Program-made: the position numbers and the translations under genes
Notes under the pieces: model-generated
The model's database searches: none
What the model was told of the DNA's origin: nothing
Seen by the model: the letters and a program-made list of their open reading frames with translations, nothing else
Source: Citrobacter sp. Cu233
GTDB taxonomy: Bacteria > Pseudomonadota > Gammaproteobacteria > Enterobacterales > Enterobacteriaceae
Direction of reading: 5' to 3'
Assembly (NCBI RefSeq): GCF_030332225.1
Contig: NZ_JAOWIF010000035.1
Coordinates: 248,001-312,000 of the forward strand
Length of the DNA: 64,000 nucleotides
Shown here: positions 1-9,602 of the stretch, piece by piece
How the letters are laid out: every line of letters begins with the position of its first letter
Numbering within the stretch: position 1 is the first letter of the stretch

Positions 1-738
1 ATGGGTGCGGGCGTACTGCGTAAGAAAGTGCAGGATGCCGGTCTGTCGCAGATTTCCGTTACCAACAGCGCAATCAACAATCTGCCGCCGGATGTGGATC
101 TGGTCATTACCCACCGTGACCTGACCGAACGTGCGATGCGCCAGGTTCCTCAGGCTCAGCACATTTCGCTAACCAACTTCCTCGACAGCGGTCTTTACAC
201 CAACCTGACTGAGCGTCTGGTCGCTGCACAGCGCCACAACGTTAACGAAGAAAAAGTACGCGATCACCTGAAAGACAGCTTTGATGAGGGTGATAACAAC
301 CTGTTCAAACTGGGTGCAGAGAATATCTTCCTGGGCCGTAAAGCCGCCAACAAAGAAGAAGCGATTCGCTTTGCCGGTGAGCAACTGGTGAAAGGCGGCT
401 ATGTTGAGCCAGAATACGTCGAAGCCATGCTGGACCGCGAAAAACTGACCCCAACCTACCTGGGTGAGTCCATTGCGGTGCCACACGGTACGGTGGAAGC
501 GAAAGACCGCGTGCTGAAAACGGGTGTCGTGTTCTGCCAGTACCCGGAAGGTGTACGCTTCGGTGAAGAAGAAGACGACATTGCCCGTCTGGTCATTGGT
601 ATCGCCGCACGTAACAACGAGCATATCCAGGTCATCACCAGCCTGACCAACGCCCTGGATGATGAATCGGTGATTGAGCGTCTGACAAAAACCACCAGCG
701 TGGATGAAGTTCTGGAGCTGCTGGCGGGTCGTAAGTAA
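1..738 (+). CDS. mtlA: Mannitol-specific PTS permease EIICBA, C-terminal part (5' end outside window)
   Basis: MtlA imports mannitol across the inner membrane and phosphorylates it to mannitol 1-phosphate. The reading frame is open from base 1. The 245 visible residues cover the end of the IIB domain and the whole IIA domain and correspond to about residues 393-637 of the 637-residue E. coli protein. The IIA phosphorylation histidine is visible in VPHGTVEAKD (visible residue 162, His554 in E. coli). The phosphorylated IIB cysteine (Cys384) and the membrane IIC domain lie just outside the window. The first in-frame ATG at base 1 is internal and is not the start. mtlD and mtlR follow in the same direction, as in the E. 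coli mannitol operon. Confidence 0.97.
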   Translation: MGAGVLRKKVQDAGLSQISVTNSAINNLPPDVDLVITHRDLTERAMRQVPQAQHISLTNFLDSGLYTNLTERLVAAQRHNVNEEKVRDHLKDSFDEGDNNLFKLGAENIFLGRKAANKEEAIRFAGEQLVKGGYVEPEYVEAMLDREKLTPTYLGESIAVPHGTVEAKDRVLKTGVVFCQYPEGVRFGEEEDDIARLVIGIAARNNEHIQVITSLTNALDDESVIERLTKTTSVDEVLELLAGRK

Positions 739-745
739 ACCCCGT

Positions 746-777
746 TGCCCGATGGCGCTACGCTAATCGGGCCTACG
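746..777. repeat. REP-like palindrome between mtlA and mtlD
   Basis: GCCCGAT (747-753) pairs with ATCGGGC (766-772) around GGCGCTACGCT, the usual body of an enterobacterial REP sequence. It lies 8 bases after the mtlA stop codon. REP hairpins in such positions usually stabilise the upstream mRNA; that role is inferred here. Confidence 0.75.
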
Positions 778-781
778 GTTT

Positions 782-839
782 CCTCTCCCGCAAGGGAGAG
801 GGTTTGGGTGAGGGGAAATCTATGCAGTCCCTCACCCCA
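782..839. repeat. Two-hairpin intergenic repeat
   Basis: CCTCTCCC (782-789) pairs with GGGAGAGG (794-801), and GGGTGAGGG (806-814) pairs with CCCTCACCC (829-837). Two adjacent stems rich in CCCTCACCCC and CTCTCCC are typical of a widespread gammaproteobacterial intergenic repeat. The element sits directly before the mtlD ribosome binding site, so together with the REP it forms most of the mtlA-mtlD gap. Confidence 0.6.
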
Positions 840-876
840 GCCCTCTTGGGTAAAAACATTAATGAAGGTTAATACT

Positions 877-2025
877 ATGAAAGCATTACATTTTGGCGCA
901 GGTAATATCGGTCGTGGCTTTATCGGCAAACTGCTGGCGGACGCGGGGATACAACTGACGTTCGCGGATGTAAATCAGGTCGTGCTCGATGCCCTGAATG
1001 CCCGTCATAGCTATCAGGTTCATGTAGTCGGTGAAAACGAGCAGGTTGATACCGTGTCCGGCGTCAATGCCGTGAGCAGCATCGGCGATGATGTCATTGA
1101 ACTGATTGCCCACGTAGATTTAGTCACCACCGCCGTCGGTCCAGTCGTGCTTGAGCGCATCGCACCGGCCATCGCCAAAGGGCTGGTTAAACGCAAGGCG
1201 CAGGGCATCGCGACTCCGCTGAATATCATCGCCTGTGAGAACATGGTGCGCGGAACCACACAGCTGAAAGACCATGTTATGAACGCGCTGGCAGATGAAG
1301 ACAAAGTCTGGGTTGAAGAGCATGTTGGTTTTGTCGATTCCGCCGTCGACCGCATCGTTCCCCCTTCAGCTTCTGCAACCCATGATCCTCTGGAAGTGAC
1401 CGTGGAAACCTTCAGCGAGTGGATTGTCGACAAAACGCAGTTCAAAGGCGTGTTGCCAACGATCCCAGGAATGGAATTAACTGATAACCTGATGGCATTT
1501 GTCGAACGTAAACTCTTCACGCTGAACACCGGGCATGCTATAACCGCGTACCTCGGAAAATTGACCGGCCATCAGACCATCCGTGACGCGATTCTCGACG
1601 AGAAAATCCGCGCAGTGGTAAAAGGTGCAATGGAAGAGAGCGGCGCGGTACTGATCAAACGCTATGGCTTTGATGCAGCAAAACATGCGGCATACATTCA
1701 GAAAATCCTCGGTCGTTTTGAAAACCCGTACCTGAAAGATGACGTTGAGCGCGTGGGCCGTCAGCCGCTGCGTAAACTGAGCGCAGGCGACCGTCTGATT
1801 AAACCACTGCTGGGCACGCTGGAGTATGGTCTGCCGCACGTTAATCTGGTTCAGGGTATCGCCGCTGCGATGCATTACCGCAGTGCAGAAGATCCGCAGG
1901 CGCAGGAACTGGCTGCACTGATTGACGAAAAAGGCCCACAGGCCGCGCTGGCGCAAGTGTCCGGACTGGATGCCAATAGTGATGTGGTTGCGGAGGCGGT
2001 TAACGCATATAACGCAACCAAATGA
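877..2025 (+). CDS. mtlD: Mannitol-1-phosphate 5-dehydrogenase
   Basis: Oxidises mannitol 1-phosphate to fructose 6-phosphate with NAD+ in the cytoplasm, feeding MtlA-imported mannitol into glycolysis. The 382 residues equal the E. coli length. The N-terminus ([15 protein letters not shown]) carries the GxGxxG dinucleotide-binding loop at residues 8-13. The ATG at 877 is chosen because it gives this conserved N-terminus and follows AAGG at 865-868. A longer open frame reaches back to 745, but it would translate the intergenic repeat. The stop codon overlaps the mtlR start. Confidence 0.97.
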   Translation: MKALHFGAGNIGRGFIGKLLADAGIQLTFADVNQVVLDALNARHSYQVHVVGENEQVDTVSGVNAVSSIGDDVIELIAHVDLVTTAVGPVVLERIAPAIAKGLVKRKAQGIATPLNIIACENMVRGTTQLKDHVMNALADEDKVWVEEHVGFVDSAVDRIVPPSASATHDPLEVTVETFSEWIVDKTQFKGVLPTIPGMELTDNLMAFVERKLFTLNTGHAITAYLGKLTGHQTIRDAILDEKIRAVVKGAMEESGAVLIKRYGFDAAKHAAYIQKILGRFENPYLKDDVERVGRQPLRKLSAGDRLIKPLLGTLEYGLPHVNLVQGIAAAMHYRSAEDPQAQELAALIDEKGPQAALAQVSGLDANSDVVAEAVNAYNATK

Positions 2026-2612
2026 TACAGAATACGGCGCAGGTCATCCTGCGCCGACATGACAGATTGTCAGATATGCAGGCAATAATGGAACAAACAC
2101 AGGCCTTTGAAAATCGTGTGCTTGAGCGTCTGAATGCTGGCAAAACCGTACGCAGCTTCCTCATCACCGCCGTAGAATTACTCACCGAGGCGGTGAATAT
2201 CCTGGTGCTTCAGGTATTTCGCAAAGACGACTATGCGGTGAAATATGCCGTAGAACCGTTACTCGACGGCGATGGTCCACTGGGCGATCTTTCAGTGCGT
2301 CTGAAGCTGATCTACGGCCTGGGTGTACTCAGTCGTCCGGAGTATGAGGATGCGGAACTGTTGATGGCACTGCGTGAAGAGTTAAATCACGACGGCAACG
2401 AATATGCGTTCACCGATGACGAAATTCTTGGGCCATTTGGTGAGCTGCACTGCGTGACGGCGCTCCCGCCGCCGCCACAGTTTGATACCTCAGACTCGGG
2501 TTTATACGCCATGCAAATCCAGCGCTACCAGCAAATGGTACGCTCCACGATGGTGCTTTCCCTGACCGAGCTGATTTCTAAAATCAGCTTAAAAAAAGCC
2601 TTTCAAAAATAA
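2022..2612 (+). CDS. mtlR: Mannitol operon repressor
   Basis: MtlR represses the mannitol operon. It is an all-helical protein of the MtlR/FumE family and has no recognisable helix-turn-helix. The 196 residues match E. coli MtlR (195) closely from residue 16 to the end (RLSDMQ... through ...SLKKAFQK); only the first 15 residues diverge. The start used overlaps the mtlD stop by four bases (ATGA), which suggests translational coupling; an in-frame ATG at residue 19 is a possible alternative. It is the last gene of the operon, and yibT converges on it. Confidence 0.94.
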   Translation: MIQNTAQVILRRHDRLSDMQAIMEQTQAFENRVLERLNAGKTVRSFLITAVELLTEAVNILVLQVFRKDDYAVKYAVEPLLDGDGPLGDLSVRLKLIYGLGVLSRPEYEDAELLMALREELNHDGNEYAFTDDEILGPFGELHCVTALPPPPQFDTSDSGLYAMQIQRYQQMVRSTMVLSLTELISKISLKKAFQK

Positions 2613-2623
2613 AGCGGAGCGCT

Positions 2624-2830
2624 TTACTTCCCTTCCTGCTGTGGCCGGTATAGCTGTCGATAGTAGGCCAGGCGCTGCAGGTACAGCTCGGCATTCTCTT
2701 GTGGCACTTCAGAAGGGACAACGTTTCGCGGCGGTGTTTTATTCAAATACTCGCGGAAAGCCTGGCTTGAAGCCATAAAATCGATAGTTTTATCAATAAG
2801 AATAGAGACGTTCTCACCTATTTTCGCCAT
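2624..2830 (-). CDS. yibT: Small conserved protein YibT
   Basis: A 68-residue protein of unknown function, equivalent to E. coli YibT (69 residues). The central [16 protein letters not shown] block and the C-terminal [14 protein letters not shown] segment are conserved. I see no membrane segment or known domain. The ATG at 2830 is used because it begins the conserved MAKIGENV sequence and has GGAGG about ten bases upstream; an in-frame TTG three codons earlier has no room for a ribosome binding site. It converges on mtlR with only 11 bases between them. Confidence 0.88.
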   Translation of the reverse strand: MAKIGENVSILIDKTIDFMASSQAFREYLNKTPPRNVVPSEVPQENAELYLQRLAYYRQLYRPQQEGK

Positions 2831-3122
2831 GATGACCAATCCTCCATGTATTCTCCGCGTACGGCCTACGCGGTCGATGATTTAAGTTTAGGATCAGGTG
2901 GGCGATTATATTGAGGAAAACGTGCTTCACTATGAACCCGCAAATGAAAAGCACCATCGCTGATCTTATCGCTTAAAATTCCATATTAATCAAAGCACTA
3001 GTATTATCATTAGCGGAGTAATACTTGCGGTATTTGATTATTTATCTTCGATTAGTTGTGAATAATCTCGCTCTGCGCGCATACTATAGGATATTCATCC
3101 TATTTTTATCAGAAGCTATCCT

Positions 3123-3485
3123 ATGAAAGAAGTCGAAAAAAACGAAATTAAACGTCTCAGCGATCGTCTGGACGCTATCCGCCACCAGCAGGCTGACCTC
3201 TCGCTGGTTGAAGCCGCCGACAAATATGCCGAGCTGGAAAAAGAGAAAGAAACGCTGGAAGCAGAGATTGCGCGCCTGCGTGAAGTGCATGGTAAGAAGC
3301 TGAGCAAAGAAGCACAAAAGCTCTCTAAACTCCCCTTCCGCCGCGCCATCACCAAAAAAGAACAAGCAGACATGGGTAAGCTGAAGAAAAGCGTGCGCGG
3401 CCTGATTGTTGTCCACCCGATGACCGAACTGGGCCGTGAAATGGGCCTGAAAGAGATGACGGGCTTCGCGAAGAGCGAGTTCTAA
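3123..3485 (+). CDS. yibL: Ribosome-associated protein YibL
   Basis: A 120-residue, highly charged protein identical in length to E. coli YibL, which has been reported to associate with ribosomes; its molecular role is unknown. The first 60 residues ([16 protein letters not shown] and onward) are a strongly predicted coiled coil of alternating acidic and basic residues. The C-terminal half is basic and ends in GFAKSEF. It stands alone between yibT (opposite strand) and the lactate operon, with a GC-rich hairpin 7 bases after the stop. Confidence 0.93.
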   Translation: MKEVEKNEIKRLSDRLDAIRHQQADLSLVEAADKYAELEKEKETLEAEIARLREVHGKKLSKEAQKLSKLPFRRAITKKEQADMGKLKKSVRGLIVVHPMTELGREMGLKEMTGFAKSEF

Positions 3486-3491
3486 TCGCCT

Positions 3492-3516
3492 GCCGGGCAG
3501 GTTCCGCTTGCCCGGC
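3492..3516 (+). terminator. GC-rich hairpin after yibL
   Basis: GCCGGGCA (3492-3499) pairs perfectly with TGCCCGGC (3509-3516) across a 9-base loop. No T-tract follows, so it may be a weak or Rho-assisted terminator or an mRNA-stabilising stem. Confidence 0.45.
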
Positions 3517-3533
3517 CCTGTACTTCCCTCGCC

Positions 3534-3550
3534 AATTGGCCCTACCAATT
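3534..3550. promoter_or_regulatory. LldR operator O1 upstream of lldP
   Basis: AATTGGCCCTACCAATT is a perfect 6+5+6 inverted repeat of the type bound by FadR-subfamily GntR regulators such as LldR and PdhR. It lies about 200 bases before lldP. In E. coli, LldR uses two operators flanking the lldPRD promoter, near -97 and +30. Here the second candidate is centred 126 bases downstream, which matches that spacing. Confidence 0.8.
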
Positions 3551-3659
3551 ATCACCAGTTCCGAATACCCCCTCACATTTCGTTAAAATTAGCCTACAAT
3601 ACCGTTGCCAATAAATAACATCTGGTTAACCATTCGTTGTCATTATCCCTACACAACAA

Positions 3660-3676
3660 TATTGGCAGGGCCACTT
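3660..3676. promoter_or_regulatory. Candidate LldR operator O2
   Basis: TATTGGCAGGGCCACTT contains TGGC-AGG-GCCA, a weaker match to the same palindrome as O1. Its centre (3668) is 126 bases from the O1 centre (3542), the separation known for the E. coli pair, which would place the transcription start near 3639. The assignment rests on spacing and partial symmetry. Confidence 0.55.
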
Positions 3677-3747
3677 TTACACATAGTGTGACAAAGAGAT
3701 GAGCAAAGACTCATTCCATTATGTTGAAGGCCCTCAGGAGACCTGCA

Positions 3748-5403
3748 ATGAATCTCTGGCAACAAAACTACGACCCGGCTGGCAATATTTGGCTTTCCAG
3801 CCTGATAGCATCGCTACCTATCCTGTTCTTTTTCTTCGCGCTGATTAAGCTCAAGCTGAAAGGCTATGTTGCGGCTTCATGGACGGTCGTGATTGCCCTG
3901 TCGGTTGCCCTGTTGTTCTATAAGATGCCGGTCGATCACGCCCTGGCCTCCGTGGTATACGGCTTCTTCTATGGTCTGTGGCCGATAGCCTGGATAATCA
4001 TCGCAGCGGTATTTGTCTATAAAATCTCGGTGAAAACCGGGCAGTTCGACATCATTCGCTCATCCATTCTCTCAATTACCCCTGACCAGCGTTTGCAAAT
4101 GCTGATTGTCGGTTTCTCCTTTGGGGCATTCCTCGAAGGGGCCGCGGGCTTTGGCGCACCGGTGGCGATAACCGCCGCACTGCTGGTTGGTCTTGGTTTT
4201 AACCCACTGTATGCAGCAGGCTTGTGCCTGATCGTAAACACCGCGCCGGTAGCGTTTGGCGCGATGGGAATTCCTATTCTGGTTGCCGGTCAGGTCACCG
4301 GGCTGGACAGCTTTGAAATTGGTCAGATGGTTGGCCGCCAACTGCCATTCCTGACGATTATCGTCCTGTTCTGGATCATGGCGATTATGGATGGCTGGCG
4401 TGGCGTGAAAGAGACCTGGCCTGCGGTGATGGTCGCTGGCGGTTCATTCGCTATAGCGCAGTACCTCAGCTCTAACTTTATAGGGCCAGAACTGCCGGAC
4501 ATTATCTCTTCTCTGGTTTCCCTGGTGTGTCTGACGCTGTTCCTGAAGCGCTGGCAGCCAGTACGCATCTTCCGTTTTGGCGATATGGGGGCTTCGCAGG
4601 TCGATATGGACCTGTCGCGCACCCGCTACACCGCCGGGCAAATCATCCGCGCCTGGTCCCCATTCCTGTTCCTGACCGCCACCGTCACACTGTGGAGCGT
4701 ACCGCCGTTTAAAGCGCTGTTTGCACCTGGCGGCGCGATGTACCACTGGGTCGTCAACATTCCGGTTCCGTTCCTCGATAAGCTGGTTGCTCGTATGCCA
4801 CCGGTAGTACACGAGGCCACAGCTTATGCCGCAGTGTACAAATTTGACTGGTTCTCAGCGACCGGCACCGCCATCCTGTTTGCCGCCCTGCTGTCTATCG
4901 TTTGGCTGAAGATGAAACCTTCTGCCGCTCTGCAGACCTTTGGCAGCACGCTGAAAGATCTGGCGCTGCCGATCTACTCCATCGGGATGGTACTGGCATT
5001 TGCATTTATCTCTAACTACTCCGGGCTGTCTTCAACGCTGGCGTTAGCACTGGCTCACACGGGCAGCGCGTTCACTTTCTTCTCACCGTTCCTCGGCTGG
5101 CTGGGGGTATTCCTGACGGGCTCTGATACCTCGTCAAACGCCTTGTTCGCGGCGCTACAGGCAACGGCAGCGCAGCAAATCGGTGTTTCTGACGTACTGA
5201 TGGTAGCGGCAAATACCACTGGCGGCGTAACCGGCAAGATGATCTCTCCGCAGTCTATCGCCATCGCCTGTGCGGCAGTGGGACTGGTTGGCAAAGAATC
5301 TGATCTGTTCCGCTTCACCGTCAAACACAGCCTGATTTTCACCTGCATGGTGGGTGTGATCACCACACTGCAGGCCTATGTCTTAACCTGGATGATTCCA
5401 TGA
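3748..5403 (+). CDS. lldP: L-lactate permease
   Basis: An inner-membrane proton symporter for L-lactate (also D-lactate and glycolate), of the LctP family. The 551 residues equal the E. coli length and form about a dozen hydrophobic segments. The conserved [12 protein letters not shown] and [12 protein letters not shown] motifs are present. The ATG at 3748 is chosen because AGGAG lies 8 bases upstream and the product begins [15 protein letters not shown], as in E. coli; an ATG nine codons earlier has no ribosome binding site. It is the first gene of the lldPRD operon, overlapping lldR by four bases. Confidence 0.97.
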   Translation: MNLWQQNYDPAGNIWLSSLIASLPILFFFFALIKLKLKGYVAASWTVVIALSVALLFYKMPVDHALASVVYGFFYGLWPIAWIIIAAVFVYKISVKTGQFDIIRSSILSITPDQRLQMLIVGFSFGAFLEGAAGFGAPVAITAALLVGLGFNPLYAAGLCLIVNTAPVAFGAMGIPILVAGQVTGLDSFEIGQMVGRQLPFLTIIVLFWIMAIMDGWRGVKETWPAVMVAGGSFAIAQYLSSNFIGPELPDIISSLVSLVCLTLFLKRWQPVRIFRFGDMGASQVDMDLSRTRYTAGQIIRAWSPFLFLTATVTLWSVPPFKALFAPGGAMYHWVVNIPVPFLDKLVARMPPVVHEATAYAAVYKFDWFSATGTAILFAALLSIVWLKMKPSAALQTFGSTLKDLALPIYSIGMVLAFAFISNYSGLSSTLALALAHTGSAFTFFSPFLGWLGVFLTGSDTSSNALFAALQATAAQQIGVSDVLMVAANTTGGVTGKMISPQSIAIACAAVGLVGKESDLFRFTVKHSLIFTCMVGVITTLQAYVLTWMIP

Positions 5404-6176
5404 TTGTGATGCCCAGACGCCTGTCAGACGACGTTGCATCTCGTGTGCGGGCGCTGATTGAAGAACAACAGCTGGAGGCGGGCATGAAGTTGCCCGCTGA
5501 GCGCCAACTGGCCGTACAGCTCGGCGTATCACGCAACTCGCTGCGTGAGGCGTTAGCCAAGCTGGTGAGCGAAGGCGTGTTGATCAGCCGCCGCGGCGGT
5601 GGGACGTTTGTCCGCTGGCAGCATGAGGCCTGGTCTGAACAAAACATCGTTCAGCCCCTGAAAACGCTGATGGCAGACGATCCCGATTACAGTTTCGATA
5701 TTCTGGAAGCCCGTCACGCCATCGAAGCCAGCACCGCCTGGCATGCCGCCATGCGTGCCACTGCCGCCGACAAAGAGAAAATCCGGCTCTGTTTCGACGC
5801 CACGCAAAGCGAAGACCCCGATCTCGCCTCGCAGGCAGACGTGCGCTTTCACCTCGCTATTGCCGAAGCGTCGCACAACGTGGTGCTGTTACAAACTATG
5901 CGCGGTTTCTTCGACGTCCTGCAGTCTTCGGTAAAACAGAGCCGCCAACGTATGTATCTGGTACCGCCCGTCTTTTCACAGTTGACGGAGCAACATCAGG
6001 CCGTACTGGATGCCATCGTTGCCGGGGATGCCGACGGCGCACGGAAGGCCATGATGGCGCACCTTAGTTTCGTCCACACCACGATTAAACGATTTGATGA
6101 AGACCAGGCCCGCCAGGCGCGTATCACCCGCCTGCCCGGTGACCCTATTGAGATTAGCAGGGAGAACAACACATGA
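5400..6176 (+). CDS. lldR: Lactate-responsive transcriptional regulator LldR
   Basis: A GntR-family (FadR subfamily) regulator of lldPRD that represses without L-lactate and activates with it. The 258 residues match E. coli. The N-terminal winged helix-turn-helix occupies about residues 5-70 ([25 protein letters not shown]). The C-terminal FCD all-helical ligand domain follows, with metal-type residues in FDILEARH and [12 protein letters not shown]. It starts inside the lldP stop codon and ends inside the lldD start (ATGA overlaps at both ends), so the three genes are tightly coupled. Its likely sites are the two palindromes before lldP. Confidence 0.96.
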   Translation: MIVMPRRLSDDVASRVRALIEEQQLEAGMKLPAERQLAVQLGVSRNSLREALAKLVSEGVLISRRGGGTFVRWQHEAWSEQNIVQPLKTLMADDPDYSFDILEARHAIEASTAWHAAMRATAADKEKIRLCFDATQSEDPDLASQADVRFHLAIAEASHNVVLLQTMRGFFDVLQSSVKQSRQRMYLVPPVFSQLTEQHQAVLDAIVAGDADGARKAMMAHLSFVHTTIKRFDEDQARQARITRLPGDPIEISRENNT

Positions 6177-7363
6177 TTATTTCAGCAGCCAGCGATTATC
6201 GCGCAGCAGCCCAACGCATTCTGCCCCCCTTCTTGTTCCACTACATTGATGGCGGCGCATATGCTGAGCACACCCTGCGCCGCAACGTGGAAGACTTATC
6301 GGAGGTGGCACTTCGTCAGCGCGTGCTGAAGAACATGTCCGACCTTAGTCTGGAAACCACCCTGTTCAACGAAAAATTGTCGATGCCGGTGGCATTAGCC
6401 CCGGTCGGTTTGTGTGGCATGTATGCGCGTAGGGGTGAAGTTCAGGCCGCCGCCGCCGCCGACGCCAAAGGTATTCCATTTACGCTTTCTACGGTTTCCG
6501 TCTGCCCGATTGAAGAAGTCGCCCCGACCATCAAACGCCCAATGTGGTTCCAGCTGTACGTCCTTCGCGATCGCGGATTTATGCGTAATGCACTGGAGCG
6601 CGCCAAAGCGGCAGGCTGCTCCACACTGGTCTTTACTGTCGATATGCCCACGCCTGGCGCCCGCTACCGTGATGCCCATTCCGGTATGAGCGGCCCGAAT
6701 GCGGCGCTGCGCCGTTACTGGCAAGCGCTCACCCATCCACAGTGGGCATGGGACGTTGGTCTGAACGGTCGTCCGCATGATTTAGGCAATATTTCGACTT
6801 ATCTTGGAAAACCTACCGGTCTTGAGGATTACATCGGCTGGCTGGCAAATAACTTCGATCCGTCTATTTCCTGGAATGACCTCGAGTGGATCCGCGAATT
6901 CTGGGATGGTCCGATGGTGATCAAAGGGATCCTCGATCCGGAAGATGCCCGTGACGCCGTAAGGTTTGGCGCAGATGGCATTGTTGTTTCTAACCACGGT
7001 GGTCGCCAGTTGGATGGTGTACTGTCTTCTGCTCGTGCGCTGCCCGCCATTGCCGATGCGGTGAAAGGCGATATCGCGATTCTGGCAGACAGCGGCATTC
7101 GTAACGGTCTGGACGTGGTGCGCATGATTGCGCTGGGTGCCGATACCGTTCTGTTGGGTCGCGCTTACCTGTACGCGCTGGCGACACACGGACAGGCTGG
7201 TGTGGCGAATTTGCTGAACCTGATCGAAAAAGAGATGAAAGTGGCAATGACGCTGACTGGCGCGAAATCCATTAGCGAAATCAGCCGTGACTCGCTGGTT
7301 CAGGAACTGGGCAACACCCTGCCCACCGCACTGCCTCCGCTTGCTCGTGGTGATGCTGCATAA
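6173..7363 (+). CDS. lldD: L-lactate dehydrogenase (FMN, quinone-linked)
   Basis: A membrane-associated flavoenzyme that oxidises L-lactate to pyruvate and passes electrons to the quinone pool. The 396 residues equal the E. coli length. This is the FMN-dependent alpha-hydroxy-acid dehydrogenase fold: Lys251 (MVIKGIL), catalytic base His275 and Arg278 in [12 protein letters not shown], and a phosphate-binding [10 protein letters not shown] segment. It is the last gene of lldPRD and is followed by a strong intrinsic terminator. Confidence 0.97.
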   Translation: MIISAASDYRAAAQRILPPFLFHYIDGGAYAEHTLRRNVEDLSEVALRQRVLKNMSDLSLETTLFNEKLSMPVALAPVGLCGMYARRGEVQAAAAADAKGIPFTLSTVSVCPIEEVAPTIKRPMWFQLYVLRDRGFMRNALERAKAAGCSTLVFTVDMPTPGARYRDAHSGMSGPNAALRRYWQALTHPQWAWDVGLNGRPHDLGNISTYLGKPTGLEDYIGWLANNFDPSISWNDLEWIREFWDGPMVIKGILDPEDARDAVRFGADGIVVSNHGGRQLDGVLSSARALPAIADAVKGDIAILADSGIRNGLDVVRMIALGADTVLLGRAYLYALATHGQAGVANLLNLIEKEMKVAMTLTGAKSISEISRDSLVQELGNTLPTALPPLARGDAA

Positions 7364-7391
7364 TCACACCCTCATACACCCCCCTTCTCTT

Positions 7392-7426
7392 AATGGTCGG
7401 CCTGTTTTTCAGCCCGACCATTTTTT
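7392..7426 (+). terminator. Intrinsic terminator of lldPRD
   Basis: AATGGTCGG (7392-7400) pairs with CCGACCATT (7414-7422) and is followed by a T-run to 7426. It lies 29 bases after the lldD stop. Confidence 0.88.
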
Positions 7427-7560
7427 ATGCAAAAGTAACGATTGCTTAACATTTACAACCAATATATTTGACAACTTTTTATTCGCCTGCCAAATGTATA
7501 TACACGCTAATACAAGAATAATTCTCACGTATATCTACCATCATAACGGGCGAGGGTGAC

Positions 7561-8901
7561 ATGGTTTATTCCGGCAAAGTGAATATCCAGCAGGCGATAG
7601 ATGACAGTCGTTTTTCACGGTTTCACTGGGTCATTATTGTCCTGGGCTTTCTGGTTTTAGCCATTGACGGCTTCGATACGGCGGCAATGGGCTACATTGC
7701 CCCCACGCTCTCTGCCGACTGGGGTATCAAGAAACAAGATCTTGGACCTGTATTGAGTGCCGCGCTATTGGGACTCTCATTTGGCGCACTGCTGGCCGGG
7801 CCAATTTCCGATCGTATGGGACGTAAGCGCGTACTGGTCTTTTCCTGCCTGTTTTTTGGACTCGCCAGTCTGGGTACAGCGTATGCAGAGACGCTAAATA
7901 TGTTAACGTTCTGGCGGTTCCTCACCGGCCTTGGACTCGGTGCAGCAATGCCAAACGCCATCACACTGGTCTCAGAATTTGCCCCTAAACGCTGCCGTTC
8001 AATGGCCATTAACACCATGTACTGCGGCTTCCCTCTTGGTGCTGCAGGTGGCGGAGTTATCTCCTCCTGGCTCATCCCCAGTTACGGCTGGCACAGCGTG
8101 CTGCTGGCTGGCGCAATCGCCCCGCTGGCACTCACCGTGTTATTGGTACTGTTTCTGCCAGAATCGGTGAAGTATTTGGTTCACCGTGGCAAAGAAATCG
8201 CACACATCAAACGCATTGCCCAACGCTTTATGTCGGGGAGCCTGGCGCAGGTCACCCAGTTTTACCTGGAAGAAGATCGGGTGGCGGTCAAAAAAGGCAG
8301 CGTAGCGCAGCTATTCAGTATGCCCTGGTTACCGGGCACGCTGATGCTGTGGATGACCTACTTTATGGGGCTGGTAATCTATTACGTATTGCTCAGTTGG
8401 ATGCCAACGCTGATGCTGGGAATGGGCTACCCGCTGGCAGAGTCCGCCTGGCTGACATCGCTATTCACCTTCGGCGGCACGGCAGGGATCCTGCTGGCCG
8501 GCTGGTTGATGGATCGCTGGGAAGCACACAAAGTGGTTTCACTTGGCTTTATGCTGACGATGCTGTTTGCCCTCGCACTCGGCTTTGAGCATAACCACAT
8601 CGTTCTGTTCGGCGCACTGATCTTCCTGATGGGAATTACCATGAACGGCGCGCAGTCCGGGCTACAGACGCTGGCTGCCACGTTCTATCCCACGCATTGC
8701 CGCGCAACCGGCATTGCCTGGATGCAGGGCGTGGGCCGCTTTGGTGGCGTGGCCGGCACCATGATGAGCGCCCAACTGCTCTCCCTGCAATGGCAGGCCG
8801 ACAGCATCTTGATGTTCCTCAGCCTTCCAGCGCTGGTCGCCGCTGCCGCGACGATTTATAAGCTGCAACGCTATAAACCGCAGTCTCTGACCGTCGCATA
8901 G
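7561..8901 (+). CDS. MFS transporter, aromatic acid:H+ symporter (AAHS) type
   Basis: A 446-residue inner-membrane carrier with twelve predicted transmembrane segments. Membrane segment 1 carries AIDGFDTAAMG (residues 34-44), the DGxD signature of the AAHS family (PcaK, BenK, MhpT). The loop after segment 2 carries the MFS motif GPISDRMGRKR (80-90), and a related DRWEAHK motif follows the central loop. Family members take up protonated aromatic acids such as 4-hydroxybenzoate; the substrate here cannot be read from sequence. GAGGG lies 6 bases before the ATG. E. coli has no gene between lldD and trmL, so this is an accessory gene. It has its own terminator-bounded unit and no catabolic neighbour. 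Confidence 0.85.
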   Translation: MVYSGKVNIQQAIDDSRFSRFHWVIIVLGFLVLAIDGFDTAAMGYIAPTLSADWGIKKQDLGPVLSAALLGLSFGALLAGPISDRMGRKRVLVFSCLFFGLASLGTAYAETLNMLTFWRFLTGLGLGAAMPNAITLVSEFAPKRCRSMAINTMYCGFPLGAAGGGVISSWLIPSYGWHSVLLAGAIAPLALTVLLVLFLPESVKYLVHRGKEIAHIKRIAQRFMSGSLAQVTQFYLEEDRVAVKKGSVAQLFSMPWLPGTLMLWMTYFMGLVIYYVLLSWMPTLMLGMGYPLAESAWLTSLFTFGGTAGILLAGWLMDRWEAHKVVSLGFMLTMLFALALGFEHNHIVLFGALIFLMGITMNGAQSGLQTLAATFYPTHCRATGIAWMQGVGRFGGVAGTMMSAQLLSLQWQADSILMFLSLPALVAAAATIYKLQRYKPQSLTVA

Positions 8902-8922
8902 TCCCCCTCATTTCTGCTATTC

Positions 8923-8945
8923 TGCCCCCCGCTATTAAGGGGGCA
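8923..8945 (+). promoter_or_regulatory. Hairpin covering the trmL ribosome binding site
   Basis: TGCCCCC (8923-8929) is fully complementary to GGGGGCA (8939-8945), which contains the trmL Shine-Dalgarno run and ends two bases before the ATG at 8948. The stem would hide the ribosome binding site unless opened by ribosomes, temperature or a protein. A regulatory role is inferred from the geometry only. Confidence 0.45.
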
Positions 8946-8947
8946 GT

Positions 8948-9421
8948 ATGCTTAACATCGTATTATTTGAACCAGAAATCCCGCCAAACACCGGTAATAT
9001 CATTCGCCTTTGCGCCAATACCGGTTTTCGTCTGCATATCATTGAGCCAATGGGCTTTACCTGGGATGACAAGCGGCTGCGTCGCGCGGGGCTGGATTAC
9101 CACGAATTTACCGCCGTGCTACGCCACCCTGATTACACCGCTTTTGTTGCCGCAGAAAATCCACAGCGTCTGTTCGCCCTGACGACCAAAGGTACGCCTG
9201 CACACAGTGCGGTAAGCTATCAGGATGGGGATTACCTGATGTTTGGCCCGGAAACACGCGGTCTTCCAGCCAGCATTCTTGATGCCTTGCCTGCCGGACA
9301 AAAAATTCGTATTCCGATGATGCCGGACAGCCGCAGCATGAACCTGTCAAATGCAGTGTCGGTGGTGGTGTATGAGGCCTGGCGCCAGTTGGGGTATCCT
9401 GGCGCGGTATTACGTAGTTGA
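8948..9421 (+). CDS. trmL: tRNA (cytidine/uridine-34 2'-O) methyltransferase TrmL
   Basis: TrmL (formerly YibK) methylates the ribose of the wobble nucleotide in tRNA-Leu isoacceptors, using S-adenosylmethionine. The 157 residues equal the E. coli length and form a minimal SPOUT-fold domain. Visible motifs are the N-terminal [16 protein letters not shown] block and the knot motifs GPETRGLP and [21 protein letters not shown]. The start follows AAGGGGG, which is locked in a hairpin. A REP sequence follows the stop. Confidence 0.96.
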   Translation: MLNIVLFEPEIPPNTGNIIRLCANTGFRLHIIEPMGFTWDDKRLRRAGLDYHEFTAVLRHPDYTAFVAAENPQRLFALTTKGTPAHSAVSYQDGDYLMFGPETRGLPASILDALPAGQKIRIPMMPDSRSMNLSNAVSVVVYEAWRQLGYPGAVLRS

Positions 9422-9426
9422 TTTTA

Positions 9427-9459
9427 GTCGGATGGCGGCTGATGCCTTATCCGACCTAC
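9427..9459. repeat. REP palindrome after trmL
   Basis: GTCGGATGGCGGCTGATGCC followed by TTATCCGACCTAC is a standard REP: GTCGGAT pairs with ATCCGAC around GGCGGCTGATGCC. It lies between the convergent genes trmL and cysE. Confidence 0.85.
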
Positions 9460-9602
9460 ATTAATTTGATGAAATTCATTTCGGGCGTTATTGGCGCAGC
9501 CAGATTGGACACGGACTGCGCTTGTCTACCTGCGCGTACACGCAGTACGTGAGGATGATGAGCACAGTCCTGGTTCAATATGGCAAGTAAGATAGCTCGA
9601 AA

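Noticed and set aside
739-876. CRISPR-like array in the mtlA-mtlD gap
   Set aside because: The repeats are palindromic REP-type units without regular spacers.
3623-3632. TGGTTAACCA palindrome considered as LldR operator O2
   Set aside because: The half-site spacing is wrong and its distance from O1 does not fit; the site at 3660-3676 fits better.
7468-7500. TTGACA with TGTATA as promoter of the AAHS transporter
   Set aside because: The spacer is 21 bases, too long for a convincing sigma-70 promoter.
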